Source: Beijerinckia sp. 28-YEA-48 (GTDB lineage Bacteria; Pseudomonadota; Alphaproteobacteria; Rhizobiales; Beijerinckiaceae). Taken from it: a stretch of 64,000 nucleotides of DNA. This document shows, piece after piece, positions 24,000 through 32,350 of the stretch (position 1 is its first letter; each line of letters opens with the position of its first letter). The DNA is taken from contig NZ_FNSI01000001.1 in assembly GCF_900104955.1 (NCBI RefSeq), positions 1,894,001 to 1,958,000 of the forward strand, written 5' to 3'. A program made the position numbers and the translations under genes. The notes under the pieces are model-generated. The model saw only the letters and a program-made list of their open reading frames with translations, did no database searches and was not told the origin of the DNA.

Positions 24000-25721
24000 T
24001 CACGGGCCACGGCAGACAATGTTCAACAAGGCCTGGCGCTTCTCGGTGTCCATCACCTTGAACGTCCGTTCGATCGCCTTCGGCACCGCAGCAGGATCAA
24101 CGACCTTCTCGCCATAGCCACCAGCGGTTTCAACCGTCTTTTCAAAGGCCAGCTCCTGATCGAAATAGGTCAAGGGCTCGCGATTGCTCTTGGCCGCATA
24201 GCCGCTGGGATAAACTTCGTGGGTGTTGCGCTTCACCGCGCCCCACATGGCATTGTTGAACACCATGGTCAGGGTCGGCCAGTTTTCCGCCGCCGAGACA
24301 TAGTGGGCTGGGACCGGATTGCCGAACATATAAGCGCCATCGCCAACCGTGCAGATCACCCGCTTGTGCGGCGCCGCCGCCTTCATGCCAAGCGCCATGC
24401 CGAGGCCCCAGCCGAGCGCACCGGCCGCACCGGTGAAGAACAGCGTGCCCGGCTTCTTCAAGGTCAGATGTTCATAGGTGATCGGCCCTTCCTTGATGAC
24501 AATGTCATCTTCGCCGCGCACCTGGTCGAGGCAATGGGTGACCCAGGCCGGATTGATCGGCGTTTCGTGCTTGGCCTTCTCCAGTGCCGCCTGCCAGCGT
24601 TGACGCTGGGCGGCGCGGCGCTCGGCGATACGCTTGCGTCGCGCTTCGATCCGATCTTTCGCGCCGGCGCGTCGCGTCTCCAGGGCCGCGGCCAGCGCGA
24701 TCATCGAGGGGCCGGCTGCGCCCGTGATGGCGATGTCGCTGGCAAAGCTGCGCATCGGATAGGACGAGAACAGCGGATCGACGCCGATGTGAACGATCTT
24801 GGTGTCGCCGGCCGGCGACTTCTTGTTGGGGATCCACGGCACGTCGCATTCGATGACGATGACTGCATCGGCCTCGGTGATGAAGGCATCGGGTTCGTAA
24901 CCCAGATGCATTGGGTGGTTGCTGTCCAGCGCGACATAACGCGGCTTGCGCTGGGTGACGGGGATGGCGAAGACATCGGCCAGAGCGGCAAGTGCTGCCG
25001 GCTCGCTCCAATCTCGGCCAACACTGGCGCAGACGATGACCGGATTTTCCGCCTTGGCGATGATATCGGCGGCGCGATCGATGGCATCGAGATCGGGGAA
25101 CGGCGCGCTCGCCGGCTGGCGGCGCGACGGCGAGGCATAAGAGAAATTCTCGACCGGCGCGGCCAGAACCTCACGCGGCAGGGTCAGATAGACCGGCCCC
25201 TTCGGCTCGCTCATGGTGACGCTCAACGCGCGATCGACGGTCTGCTCCAGCACGTGGGCGTTGGGCAGCTCATAATCCCATTTAACGATCTCGCGGACGA
25301 GCGCGCCCTGGTCCCGCATTTCCTGCGGCCAATGGATTTCGCCGGTACGCGCACCGAGCACGCCGCCCTCTTCGCTATAGGGCGTGCGGCCCGAGGTGAA
25401 CAGAACCGGCAGGTTGCCGCGCCAGGCGTTCATCAGACCGCAAATCGAATTGGCGGTGCCGACATTGACATGGACCATGACGAGCTGCGGCTTGCCGCTC
25501 TGCAAATAATGGCCAAGCGCCATGTGAATGGCGACATTTTCGTGCGGAACGATGACGGGCTTGGGCATTTTGCGCCCTTCCCCCTCGAATTTCGCCAGGG
25601 CTTCGATCAGCGGCGCGAAATCGGTGCCGGCGTTGGCAAAGAGGAAGTCGATGCCGCGATCGGCTAATAGTTCGATATAGGCTTCGGCGACGGTGCCGGA
25701 GGCGATTGTTTTGACAGACAC
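24000..25721 (-). CDS. ThDP-dependent decarboxylase/lyase (benzoylformate decarboxylase-like)
   Basis: This 573-residue enzyme has the three domains of the pyruvate oxidase/acetolactate synthase/benzoylformate decarboxylase family. The Pyr domain carries the proton-relay glutamate in VPHENVAIHMALGHY (near residue 60), and the PP domain carries the ThDP-Mg motif GDGAYMFGNPV ending in FNNAMWG (near residues 455-488). The middle domain has the nucleotide-binding-like segment. It cleaves or forms a bond next to a 2-oxo acid. GTG 25721 is the start, with GGGTGG upstream. Its position next to an FMN alpha-hydroxyacid dehydrogenase suggests sequential oxidation of a 2-hydroxy acid then decarboxylation of the 2-oxo acid, as in the mandelate pathway; substrate not proven. 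Confidence 0.85.
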   Translation of the reverse strand: MSVKTIASGTVAEAYIELLADRGIDFLFANAGTDFAPLIEALAKFEGEGRKMPKPVIVPHENVAIHMALGHYLQSGKPQLVMVHVNVGTANSICGLMNAWRGNLPVLFTSGRTPYSEEGGVLGARTGEIHWPQEMRDQGALVREIVKWDYELPNAHVLEQTVDRALSVTMSEPKGPVYLTLPREVLAAPVENFSYASPSRRQPASAPFPDLDAIDRAADIIAKAENPVIVCASVGRDWSEPAALAALADVFAIPVTQRKPRYVALDSNHPMHLGYEPDAFITEADAVIVIECDVPWIPNKKSPAGDTKIVHIGVDPLFSSYPMRSFASDIAITGAAGPSMIALAAALETRRAGAKDRIEARRKRIAERRAAQRQRWQAALEKAKHETPINPAWVTHCLDQVRGEDDIVIKEGPITYEHLTLKKPGTLFFTGAAGALGWGLGMALGMKAAAPHKRVICTVGDGAYMFGNPVPAHYVSAAENWPTLTMVFNNAMWGAVKRNTHEVYPSGYAAKSNREPLTYFDQELAFEKTVETAGGYGEKVVDPAAVPKAIERTFKVMDTEKRQALLNIVCRGP

Positions 25722-25824
25722 GTTTCCACCCAGGGTTTTCGCGCGGCCTGTTCAGCTGGCCGCTTCACCCCTGCTTTAAAGCAGGATCGTGGAAGAAGAA
25801 ACCCGGTAAGACACCTCTATCTCC

Positions 25825-25972
25825 CTGTCATCCCGTGCGCCGAAAGGCGGCCCCGGGAACCAGGGGCCAGTGCTAAAACGCTGGATCAACTCTGGTTGTT
25901 AACATCACTACCACGCGCCCCTCGGCCCCGGATCGCCTGCTACGCAGTCGTCCGGGGTGACACGCAGAGCCC
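25825..25972. repeat. Intergenic palindromic repeat (copy B)
   Basis: CTGTCATCCCGTGCGCCGAAAGGCGG... and CGGATCGCCTGCTACGCAGTCGTCCGGGGTGAC form two halves related to copies A and C. It lies between the ThDP gene start and the lldD-like gene stop, both minus strand, in a 254-bp gap without genes. Confidence 0.65.
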
Positions 25973-25975
25973 GAA

Positions 25976-27205
25976 CTACCTCTTCGGCTGCCACAGCACG
26001 TGCGAACCGATATCCTCATTGGTGCAGCAGCCGGTGAAACCCATGTCGGTTTCCAGTTCGTGGCGCAGCAGATGCAGGGCGTGATAGGCGCCCTCCTCGC
26101 CGCCGACGCAGGTACCGTAGAGCGTCGCCCGGCCGGTAAGCACCAGATCGGCGCCGAGCGCCCGCGCCTTGAGGATGTCGCCGCCCCGGCGGATGCCGCT
26201 GTCGATCATCACTTTGAGCTTGTCGCCGACCTCAGCCTTGATCTCCGGCAGCACGTCGAGCGAATTGACGGCAGTATCGAGATTGCGGCCGCCATGGTTG
26301 GAGATGATCACCGCATCGAGCCCTTCGGCTGCAGCGCGTGCGGCATCTTCCGCGCGGTGCAGCCCCTTGAGGATCATCGGGCCCTTCCACATGTCGCGCA
26401 GGCGCTTAATATCTTCCCAGGTGACATCGCTGCCGGAGAGCGAGGGCCGTTCGCCGCCCTTGCCGGGCTTTGGCCGATGCGCCAGGGCCGGCATGCCATA
26501 TTTAAAGTAGTGCGGCGCGAAGGTGCCGACCGCCCAGCGCGGATGCAGCATCACATCCCACACCGCCCGGCCGTTGATGAAGAACGGCATGGTGAAGCCG
26601 TTGCGGCGGTTATATTCGCGCACCGGTGAGACCTGGGTGTCGACGGTAACGACCAGGGCTTCGAAGCCGGCATCCTTGGCGCGGCGCACCAATGCATAGG
26701 ATTGCTCACGCTCCGGCCAGACATAGAGCTGGAACCATTGCCGCGCGCCCTGCCCGGCGGCGGCCACGGCCTCGATCGTGCTGAGCGACAGCACCGCCAA
26801 GGTGAACGGCACGCCAAAGCGCGCCGCCGCGCGGGCCAGCGCTAGTTCGCCCTCGAACCAGCAGACCCCAGCTGCACCCGTCGGCCCGACCGCTAAGGGC
26901 ATGGACAAAGGCTTGCCGAATAAAGTGGTGGCGGTGCTACGCTTGGTGACGTCGATGCAGACTTTGTTGCGCAGTTTGACCGACTGAAACGCCGTGCGGT
27001 TGTAGCGCAGCGACAGCTCGTCCATCGTGCCGCGGTCGAAATATTCGAACACGCCCTTGGGCAGGCGGCGGCGCGCGGCCTGACGCAGCTCCTCGATGTT
27101 CTGATAGCGCTGCATGTGGTCGGCGGATGGCGGCGGACGCGTGATCGGCGCCGCGCCGGAAGCCGGCATGGCGGCGGAGGAATCGATCACGACAGGCTTA
27201 TTCAT
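25976..27205 (-). CDS. FMN-dependent alpha-hydroxyacid dehydrogenase (LldD/MdlB-like)
   Basis: This 409-residue protein is a glycolate-oxidase-type flavoprotein. Residues that can be matched are the Tyr in GVFEYFDRGTMDE, the FMN/Gln pair in QLYVWPEREQ, the catalytic His in VIISNHGGRNLD and the phosphate-binding DSGIRRGGDILKARALGAD. It oxidises L-2-hydroxy acids (lactate, mandelate or a similar aromatic hydroxyacid) to 2-oxo acids, passing electrons to quinone or oxygen. The N-terminal 25 residues are a Pro/Ala-rich tail. Its promoter and first codons are copied at 32190-32340, and the divergent TctC gene at 27427 shares the gap. Confidence 0.9.
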   Translation of the reverse strand: MNKPVVIDSSAAMPASGAAPITRPPPSADHMQRYQNIEELRQAARRRLPKGVFEYFDRGTMDELSLRYNRTAFQSVKLRNKVCIDVTKRSTATTLFGKPLSMPLAVGPTGAAGVCWFEGELALARAAARFGVPFTLAVLSLSTIEAVAAAGQGARQWFQLYVWPEREQSYALVRRAKDAGFEALVVTVDTQVSPVREYNRRNGFTMPFFINGRAVWDVMLHPRWAVGTFAPHYFKYGMPALAHRPKPGKGGERPSLSGSDVTWEDIKRLRDMWKGPMILKGLHRAEDAARAAAEGLDAVIISNHGGRNLDTAVNSLDVLPEIKAEVGDKLKVMIDSGIRRGGDILKARALGADLVLTGRATLYGTCVGGEEGAYHALHLLRHELETDMGFTGCCTNEDIGSHVLWQPKR

Positions 27206-27426
27206 GGACGTTTCGCCCCTTCAGGACTGTTTTGTTGCCGCATCATAGGAGCTTTGTCGCCCAAGGCCAAGGCGGCGGCACGTAGAGTGACATTCCGCGG
27301 CACGATATTCAAACCCAAGGCGATGACCTCTCCTTGGCATCGGCGGTTGTCAACGAAGGAGCGACGTGCCAGCTTGCGTCGGCGTGGATGGCGTTCGAAA
27401 ATGCCCGCGCATCGAGGGAGAAGAGT

Positions 27427-28401
27427 ATGAGGAGGATATCGCTTGCCGGTGTTTGCGCCGGATCGATGCTCATAGCCGCCGCAGCCGTCGCGCCCCTGTC
27501 GGCTCAGGATTTCCCCACACAAAGCATCAAGGTCGTCGTCGGCTTCGCCGCCGGCAGCGGTGCCGACGTCTATGTCCGCTATTTCGCAAACAAGCTGACA
27601 CAGGTGTCCAAACGCACGGTGATTGTCGAGAACAGACCCGGCGCGGCAGCAAGCATCGCCGTCGAGTACGTGGCGCGATCGAAACCGGATGGCTACACCC
27701 TGCTGGCCGCTGGCGGCGCCACTTTGGCCTCCCAGCTCTATCTGTTCAAGAAACCGACCACCGATCCGCGCAAAGACTTCGTCTATATCTCGCCACTGCT
27801 CGGCCAGGGCTTCATCCTGATGGTAGACGAGCAGGCACCCTTCAAGACGATTTCTGACCTCACCGCCCATCTGAAAGCCCAAAAAGACAAGGGCTCATAC
27901 GCCACCTCCAATAACCCGTCGACCATTCTCTCGGAAATCTACAAGGCCGCGGCAGGGCTCGAGACCTTGCAGGTGCAGTATCGCAACAGCGCCGACTACA
28001 TCAACGACATGCTTGGCGGGCGGATTGATTTCGCCATGGCCGACCCGGTGTTCGCGCTGGCACAAATTAACCAAGGCAAATTCCGACCGCTCGGCATCAG
28101 CACTGGCCAAAGGATCAAATCGCTGCCAGATATTCCCACCTTGCAGGAGGCCGGCATTCCCAATGTCGACATGAATTTCTGGTGGACGGCGGCGGCGCCT
28201 GCGGGCACGCCGCAACCGATCGTCGACCAGCTCAACGACTGGTTCACCGAAATCGGCAAGATGGAGGAGACACGCGAATTCCTTGCCCGTTTCGGCTCCG
28301 AACCCTTTATCGCGACGCCGGCGCAGACGAAGGCGCTCATCGATAAGGACGTCGCCAACTGGGCCGAATATGTGAGATTGGCAAAGCTGGAGCCGCAATA
28401 G
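27427..28401 (+). CDS. Bug/TctC-family periplasmic binding protein (3 of 5)
   Basis: This 324-residue protein has a signal peptide (MRRISLAGVCAGSMLIAAAAVAPLSA, then QDFPTQSIK) and family motifs VVVGFAAGSGADVY and VENRPGAAASIA. It is a close paralogue of the protein at 33918, and the two genes share about 90 bases of leader sequence as well. GGGAG stands before the ATG at 27427; the open frame to 27334 covers the leader and is not coding in my view. It lies 57 bp upstream of the FAD monooxygenase on the same strand, so it probably imports that enzyme's aromatic substrate. No TctAB is present. Confidence 0.9.
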   Translation: MRRISLAGVCAGSMLIAAAAVAPLSAQDFPTQSIKVVVGFAAGSGADVYVRYFANKLTQVSKRTVIVENRPGAAASIAVEYVARSKPDGYTLLAAGGATLASQLYLFKKPTTDPRKDFVYISPLLGQGFILMVDEQAPFKTISDLTAHLKAQKDKGSYATSNNPSTILSEIYKAAAGLETLQVQYRNSADYINDMLGGRIDFAMADPVFALAQINQGKFRPLGISTGQRIKSLPDIPTLQEAGIPNVDMNFWWTAAAPAGTPQPIVDQLNDWFTEIGKMEETREFLARFGSEPFIATPAQTKALIDKDVANWAEYVRLAKLEPQ

Positions 28402-28458
28402 GGCGAAGCTTTTATCTGACTATCTTCATCCACGTGATCATCGAAATGGCAGTTTGAA

Positions 28459-30009
28459 ATGACGATAACGCATTCCGCAACATCCGTGATCATCGCTGGC
28501 GCCGGCCCGGTGGGACTGGCTCTTGCCTGCGAGCTGGGGATGCGCGGCATCGCCTGCACGGTCGTAGAAAAGCGCGATGGCTCCATCAGCTTGCCAAGGA
28601 TGAGCGCGGTCAGCGCGCGCAACATGGAGTTCTGCCGACGTTGGGGGATTGCGGAAGAGGTTCGCACGGCCGTGTGGCCCGAAAGCCATGCCATGGACTT
28701 CGTCTATCTGGATAACCTGCGTGGTCGCGAATTCGCACGCAACAAGCTGCCCCCCTCGGCGGCGCGCGGTTTGCTCGGCTTCACGCCCGAAGGCGGCTGT
28801 CATTGCCCTCAGATCTACTTCGATCCGATCCTCGCCAAGCAAGCCGCGAGCTATGACACGGTGACACTTCGCTACGGGGTGCGGTTGGATGACTTCGAGG
28901 AGACCGATGACGGCGTTTCAGCCTCTCTCACCGATCTTGCCACGGATCGCACGGAGACACTTGCCGGCCAATATCTGGTCGGATGCGATGGTCCCGGCGG
29001 GGTTGTACGCGAGAAACTCGCCATCAGCCTCGGCGAACTGCGTGTCGTCGCCCACAGCGTCAACATCTTCTTTCGCTCTCAAGCCCTCGCTTCCTTCCAT
29101 GACAAGGGCTGGGCCAGGTTCTATCGCCTCATCGACGCGAACGGTTGCTGGGCCGAGCTGATCTCGATCGACGGGCGCGAGCTCTGGCGCCTGACGGTCT
29201 TCGACGACGAAACCTTCGTTCGCGATCCCGAGGCCGCGTTGGTGAAGATGGCGGGTGCACCCTTCCCCCACGAGATGCTGTCGGTGATGCCGTGGGAACG
29301 CCGCGACGTCGTCGCCGACACCTATGGGCAAGGCCGCGTCCTGATCGCCGGCGATGCCGCGCACCAATGTTCGCCAACCGGCGGGCTTGGCATGCATACA
29401 GGCCTTGAAGAGGCCGTCAATCTTGGTTGGAAACTCGCCGCGCTGATTGAAGGATGGGGTGGACCGCACCTGCTCCACTCTTACGAAGTCGAACGTCGGC
29501 CGATCGCGCTGCGCAATGTGGCTGTCGCAACGCGCATCTATGGCCATATTCGCAATATTCCTGGCCAGTCGACCGGCAATGAATCAAGCACCGCGCCGAT
29601 CGACTGGCATAAAAATCTGGGCGCCTTCTCGATCAGCGAAGAAGAGAAGATGACCTATACCTACGAGAACTCTCCCATCGTGCAACGAGACGACAACAAC
29701 GCGAGCGGCCGGGCGCGGGCGGGCATGCGGGCGCCTCACGCCTGGCTTGCCGATGGACGTTCAACTCTCGATCTGTTCGACACCGATCTGACCCTGCTTT
29801 ACTTCGAGGCGACCCCCGAGACCGAAAGCCTGATCCGCGTGGCGGAGGAAGACGAGGTCCCGCTGAAAGCGATCATGATCGACGATCGCAATGTGGCGGA
29901 ACTCTATGGGGAAGCCTGGGCTCTCGTTCGCCCCGATGGACATGTTGCCTGGCGCGGGGGCGCCGCCTTTGACGCCAAAGCGATCCTGTCACGGTGTCGA
30001 GGCTTGTAG
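28459..30009 (+). CDS. FAD-dependent aromatic monooxygenase (PheA/TfdB/MhpA-like)
   Basis: This 516-residue enzyme starts with the GAGPVGLALACELGMRGI dinucleotide fold, and has the second FAD motif GRVLIAGDAAHQCSPTGGLG near residue 295. The C-terminal 150 residues form the thioredoxin-like domain of the PheA/TfdB group (LFDTDLTLLYFEA ... EAWALVRPDGHVAWRG). Family members hydroxylate phenolic rings with NAD(P)H and O2. With the gentisate-dioxygenase-type and FAH-type genes lying opposite, ortho or para hydroxylation to a gentisate-like compound is a plausible role. It ends at a strong hairpin. Confidence 0.88.
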   Translation: MTITHSATSVIIAGAGPVGLALACELGMRGIACTVVEKRDGSISLPRMSAVSARNMEFCRRWGIAEEVRTAVWPESHAMDFVYLDNLRGREFARNKLPPSAARGLLGFTPEGGCHCPQIYFDPILAKQAASYDTVTLRYGVRLDDFEETDDGVSASLTDLATDRTETLAGQYLVGCDGPGGVVREKLAISLGELRVVAHSVNIFFRSQALASFHDKGWARFYRLIDANGCWAELISIDGRELWRLTVFDDETFVRDPEAALVKMAGAPFPHEMLSVMPWERRDVVADTYGQGRVLIAGDAAHQCSPTGGLGMHTGLEEAVNLGWKLAALIEGWGGPHLLHSYEVERRPIALRNVAVATRIYGHIRNIPGQSTGNESSTAPIDWHKNLGAFSISEEEKMTYTYENSPIVQRDDNNASGRARAGMRAPHAWLADGRSTLDLFDTDLTLLYFEATPETESLIRVAEEDEVPLKAIMIDDRNVAELYGEAWALVRPDGHVAWRGGAAFDAKAILSRCRGL

Positions 30010-30023
30010 CGCTCAACCTGGGG

Positions 30024-30076
30024 CCTTCACCGTTTTAATGAAACGGTGAAGGATCTCTGGCTTTTGTTTTGACGCG
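30024..30076 (+). terminator. Hairpin after the monooxygenase gene
   Basis: CCTTCACCGTTT (30024-30035) and AAACGGTGAAGG (30041-30052) form a perfect 12-bp stem. The downstream T-rich run (CTTTTGTTTTG at 30060-30070) begins 8 bases later, so termination may be moderate. It separates the convergent FAH-family gene. Confidence 0.6.
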
Positions 30077-30114
30077 CTTTCTTACACGAACCGATATCCA
30101 CTGCGCTCGAAACG

Positions 30115-30966
30115 CTATAGCACCCGAATTTCCATCGCGCCGATCCCCTCGATTTCAGCGCGCATGTGCTCTCCGGACTTGACTGGGCCCACGCCTTCAG
30201 GCGTTCCAGTCATGATGATGTCGCCAGGCAACAACGTGTAGAACGTCGAAGCGATCGCGATTTGTTGCGCCACATTATAGATCATGTGTTGGGTGTTCGA
30301 GGATTGTCGTTTCTCGCCATCGATCCACAATGTCATGTCGAGACAATCCGGATTGGCAATCTCGTCGCGGGTCACAAGCCAAGGTCCGACGGTGGCGTAG
30401 GTGTCGATCGATTTGCGTAGGCTGCGGTCTTCAGCGCCACGCAGCGTCATGTCGAGACCGATGGCATATCCGGCCACGTGATCGAGGGCTTCGGCTTCCG
30501 TGATGTTCTTCGCCTTCCGGCCGATCACCGCGACAAGCTCCAGCTCGTGATCGGTGCGGCGATCCGGGAAGTGAAGAACAAGTGGGTCGCCGCTGCCACA
30601 CAGCGCCGTATTCGCCTTCAGAAACAGCCCCGCTTCCTTAAGCGTCTGCCGCGGTCGTCCCTGCCCGATCATGGGATCGCGCCCCGCTTCCTCAATGTGT
30701 TTTTTGTAGTTAGAGGGGACGCCGATCACCTTGCTGGGATTGGCAACAGGGTTCTCCAGTTTCACCTTGCTCAGTTCGATGCCAGGAGTGGTTGATGCCT
30801 TGGCGCCAAACGCCGGCAGCAGCTCATCGAGATGAGCGACAAGCTGATCCTCCTGTGGGAAGGGATAGCGCAACGCCGGAAGCCGATCGAGGCAGTCCGT
30901 CACATCGTGAATCTTATCGCCTTTGACCACGCCGATTCGGTTGGCATCAAACCTACAGATTCGCAT
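30115..30966 (-). CDS. FAH-family hydrolase (fumarylpyruvate hydrolase-like)
   Basis: This 283-residue enzyme has the FAH fold: GVPSNYKKHIEEAGRDP near residue 85, the metal ligands in DHELELVAVIGR (the two Glu) with a downstream Asp (YAIGLDMTLR), and the closing TPEGVGPV loop. Members cleave C-C bonds of 2,4-dioxo acids such as fumarylpyruvate or maleylpyruvate, the products of gentisate ring opening. The start at 30966 has GAGGGG upstream. It lies 75 bp downstream of the gentisate-dioxygenase-type gene in one operon. Confidence 0.88.
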   Translation of the reverse strand: MRICRFDANRIGVVKGDKIHDVTDCLDRLPALRYPFPQEDQLVAHLDELLPAFGAKASTTPGIELSKVKLENPVANPSKVIGVPSNYKKHIEEAGRDPMIGQGRPRQTLKEAGLFLKANTALCGSGDPLVLHFPDRRTDHELELVAVIGRKAKNITEAEALDHVAGYAIGLDMTLRGAEDRSLRKSIDTYATVGPWLVTRDEIANPDCLDMTLWIDGEKRQSSNTQHMIYNVAQQIAIASTFYTLLPGDIIMTGTPEGVGPVKSGEHMRAEIEGIGAMEIRVL

Positions 30967-31041
30967 CGTTTCCCCTCTGCTGACGTTTTGTGGTGCTGTA
31001 ATTCTGGGCAAAATCGCATTTCGACCGAAACGCCGATGGCT

Positions 31042-32073
31042 TTAGGCCTCGGCGATCTGGTCCCGGTACATAGAGAGCGCGCGAATGGCGGGCTCGTCAT
31101 GAACGCCGAACAGAATGGTCGGCTCGCTCTTCGACGTGTTGGCGAACGTGTGCCAAACCCAGTTCGGCAACGCGAAAGTATCGTGCTGTCCCCAGGATAG
31201 GCTCTTGCCATCCACGGTCAGGGTGCCCTGCCCCTGAATCGCGAAGTAGATGCTGCTGGTGGTACGGCGATAGCGGCGGGTCGTCTGCCCAGGATGCAGC
31301 CATTGCAGGGTACAGCTCATCGTCGGGAACAGCGATCCTCCGGTCACGGGATTGGTGTATTCGAGCATCACCCCGTTGGTCGGCGATCCCGGCCCCTGGC
31401 TCGCCAGTCGTTTCAACAGCGGATACGTCTCGGCCCAAGGAAAGCGGTACTGGCTCCAGTCCTGCGGCTCGCCCCATCGCGGGCGCAACCAGGCTGGTCC
31501 CTCGCCGAGCGTGACATTGCGATGAGCCTGACGAGGCTCATCGTGTGGGCTGAAGAACATCTGATTGAGCCGTCCATAGAGGGTGACGTCCAGGACATCG
31601 AGCCAGGAGACGTTGCCGTCTGATCCGTTGTAGTGGTCGTGCAGGCTGTATGACGGCGTCAGAATGAGATCATAGTTTTCCATGGGGCATGGAATGCCGT
31701 TGACCACTGTTTCCAGCTTTGAGGACCCTTCGATGACGAAACGGAGCGCGTTCATCGAATGATTGTGGGCCGGCGCGACTTCGCCGGGGCCGATCAGCTG
31801 GATGCCCGAGGACAGGGTATGGGTCGTGCCGCGGGGGAGCGCAGGGTTGAGAAACGTCAGCACCCGCCGCGCCCCTTCCGCATCGGGAAGAACGGTGAAT
31901 GTTTGCAGCAGGTGGTCGCGAACGGTCTTCCAGTTCCAAAGATAAGGTGCGCATGCCGGCTTTGGACCATCGCCGAGCGACGCCAGGTGCGGCTCGACGA
32001 TCCAGTTGCCGACCAAATGATCTTCCGCGACACGGGCATTGAACGCGGCAAGGGCAGTGTTTTCCTCTGTCAC
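31042..32073 (-). CDS. Gentisate 1,2-dioxygenase-like bicupin
   Basis: This 343-residue bicupin matches the gentisate/salicylate/1-hydroxy-2-naphthoate dioxygenase group. The first cupin carries the Fe(II) ligands in PAHNHSMNALRFVIEG (two His) and the third in PSYSLHDHYN; the second cupin (TTSSIYFAIQGQGTLTVDG) has lost the metal histidines. It opens the aromatic ring between carboxyl- and hydroxyl-bearing carbons with O2, in the cytoplasm. The start is probably GTG 32073, which has AAGGAAAG 6 bases upstream; the frame is open to 32172 but that extension overlaps the lldD remnant. Followed by the FAH hydrolase. Confidence 0.87.
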   Translation of the reverse strand: MTEENTALAAFNARVAEDHLVGNWIVEPHLASLGDGPKPACAPYLWNWKTVRDHLLQTFTVLPDAEGARRVLTFLNPALPRGTTHTLSSGIQLIGPGEVAPAHNHSMNALRFVIEGSSKLETVVNGIPCPMENYDLILTPSYSLHDHYNGSDGNVSWLDVLDVTLYGRLNQMFFSPHDEPRQAHRNVTLGEGPAWLRPRWGEPQDWSQYRFPWAETYPLLKRLASQGPGSPTNGVMLEYTNPVTGGSLFPTMSCTLQWLHPGQTTRRYRRTTSSIYFAIQGQGTLTVDGKSLSWGQHDTFALPNWVWHTFANTSKSEPTILFGVHDEPAIRALSMYRDQIAEA

Positions 32074-32159
32074 GATTGGCTTTCCTTGTCGTTTCGGAAT
32101 TTTGGTGCGCGGCCGCTCTGCGTCAGTGTTCTGATGGCGCGGCCTGTGCTCGGCAGAAG

Positions 32160-32243
32160 GAGGCAGACGCATGATCGACGCTCAGCCGAAAGCCGGCCCG
32201 GTGCCCAGGCAGCAGTGGAATCGATCGCGGCAGGTCTATCCAT
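32160..32243 (-). pseudogene. Remnant of a second lldD-like 5' end
   Basis: Reading minus from ATG 32243, the first codons give MDRPAAIDSTAA, close to the MNKPVVIDSSAA start of the lldD-like gene at 27205, and then similarity stops. The upstream gap also matches (see the duplicated regulatory region). The frame runs on to 32070 without homology and overlaps the dioxygenase start, so it is a truncated copy rather than a gene, although a short leader peptide cannot be excluded. Confidence 0.65.
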
Positions 32244-32350
32244 AGACGTTTCGCCCCCCAGATTGCTTTGTTGCCCATCATAGGGGCTTTGGCAACTCAA
32301 GGCCAAGATGATTGGGACGGACCGGCGGCATTCCCACGCAAAATTCACGC
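32244..32350 (-). promoter_or_regulatory. Duplicated lldD-type promoter/leader region
   Basis: ACGTTTCGCCCC followed by TTTGTTGCC(G)CATCATAGG-GCTTT and CAAGGCCAAG is shared between 32245-32310 and 27209-27275. In the first place it lies upstream of the lldD-like gene, here upstream of the dioxygenase-FAH operon. The similarity ends where the MmgE/PrpD gene begins, and resumes on its far side as the TctC leader (33830-33917 versus 27335-27426). Confidence 0.65.

Noticed and set aside
24219..25667. 482-codon plus-strand frame opposite the ThDP enzyme
   Set aside because: Shadow frame in a GC-rich gene; the minus strand carries the GDG...NN cofactor motif.
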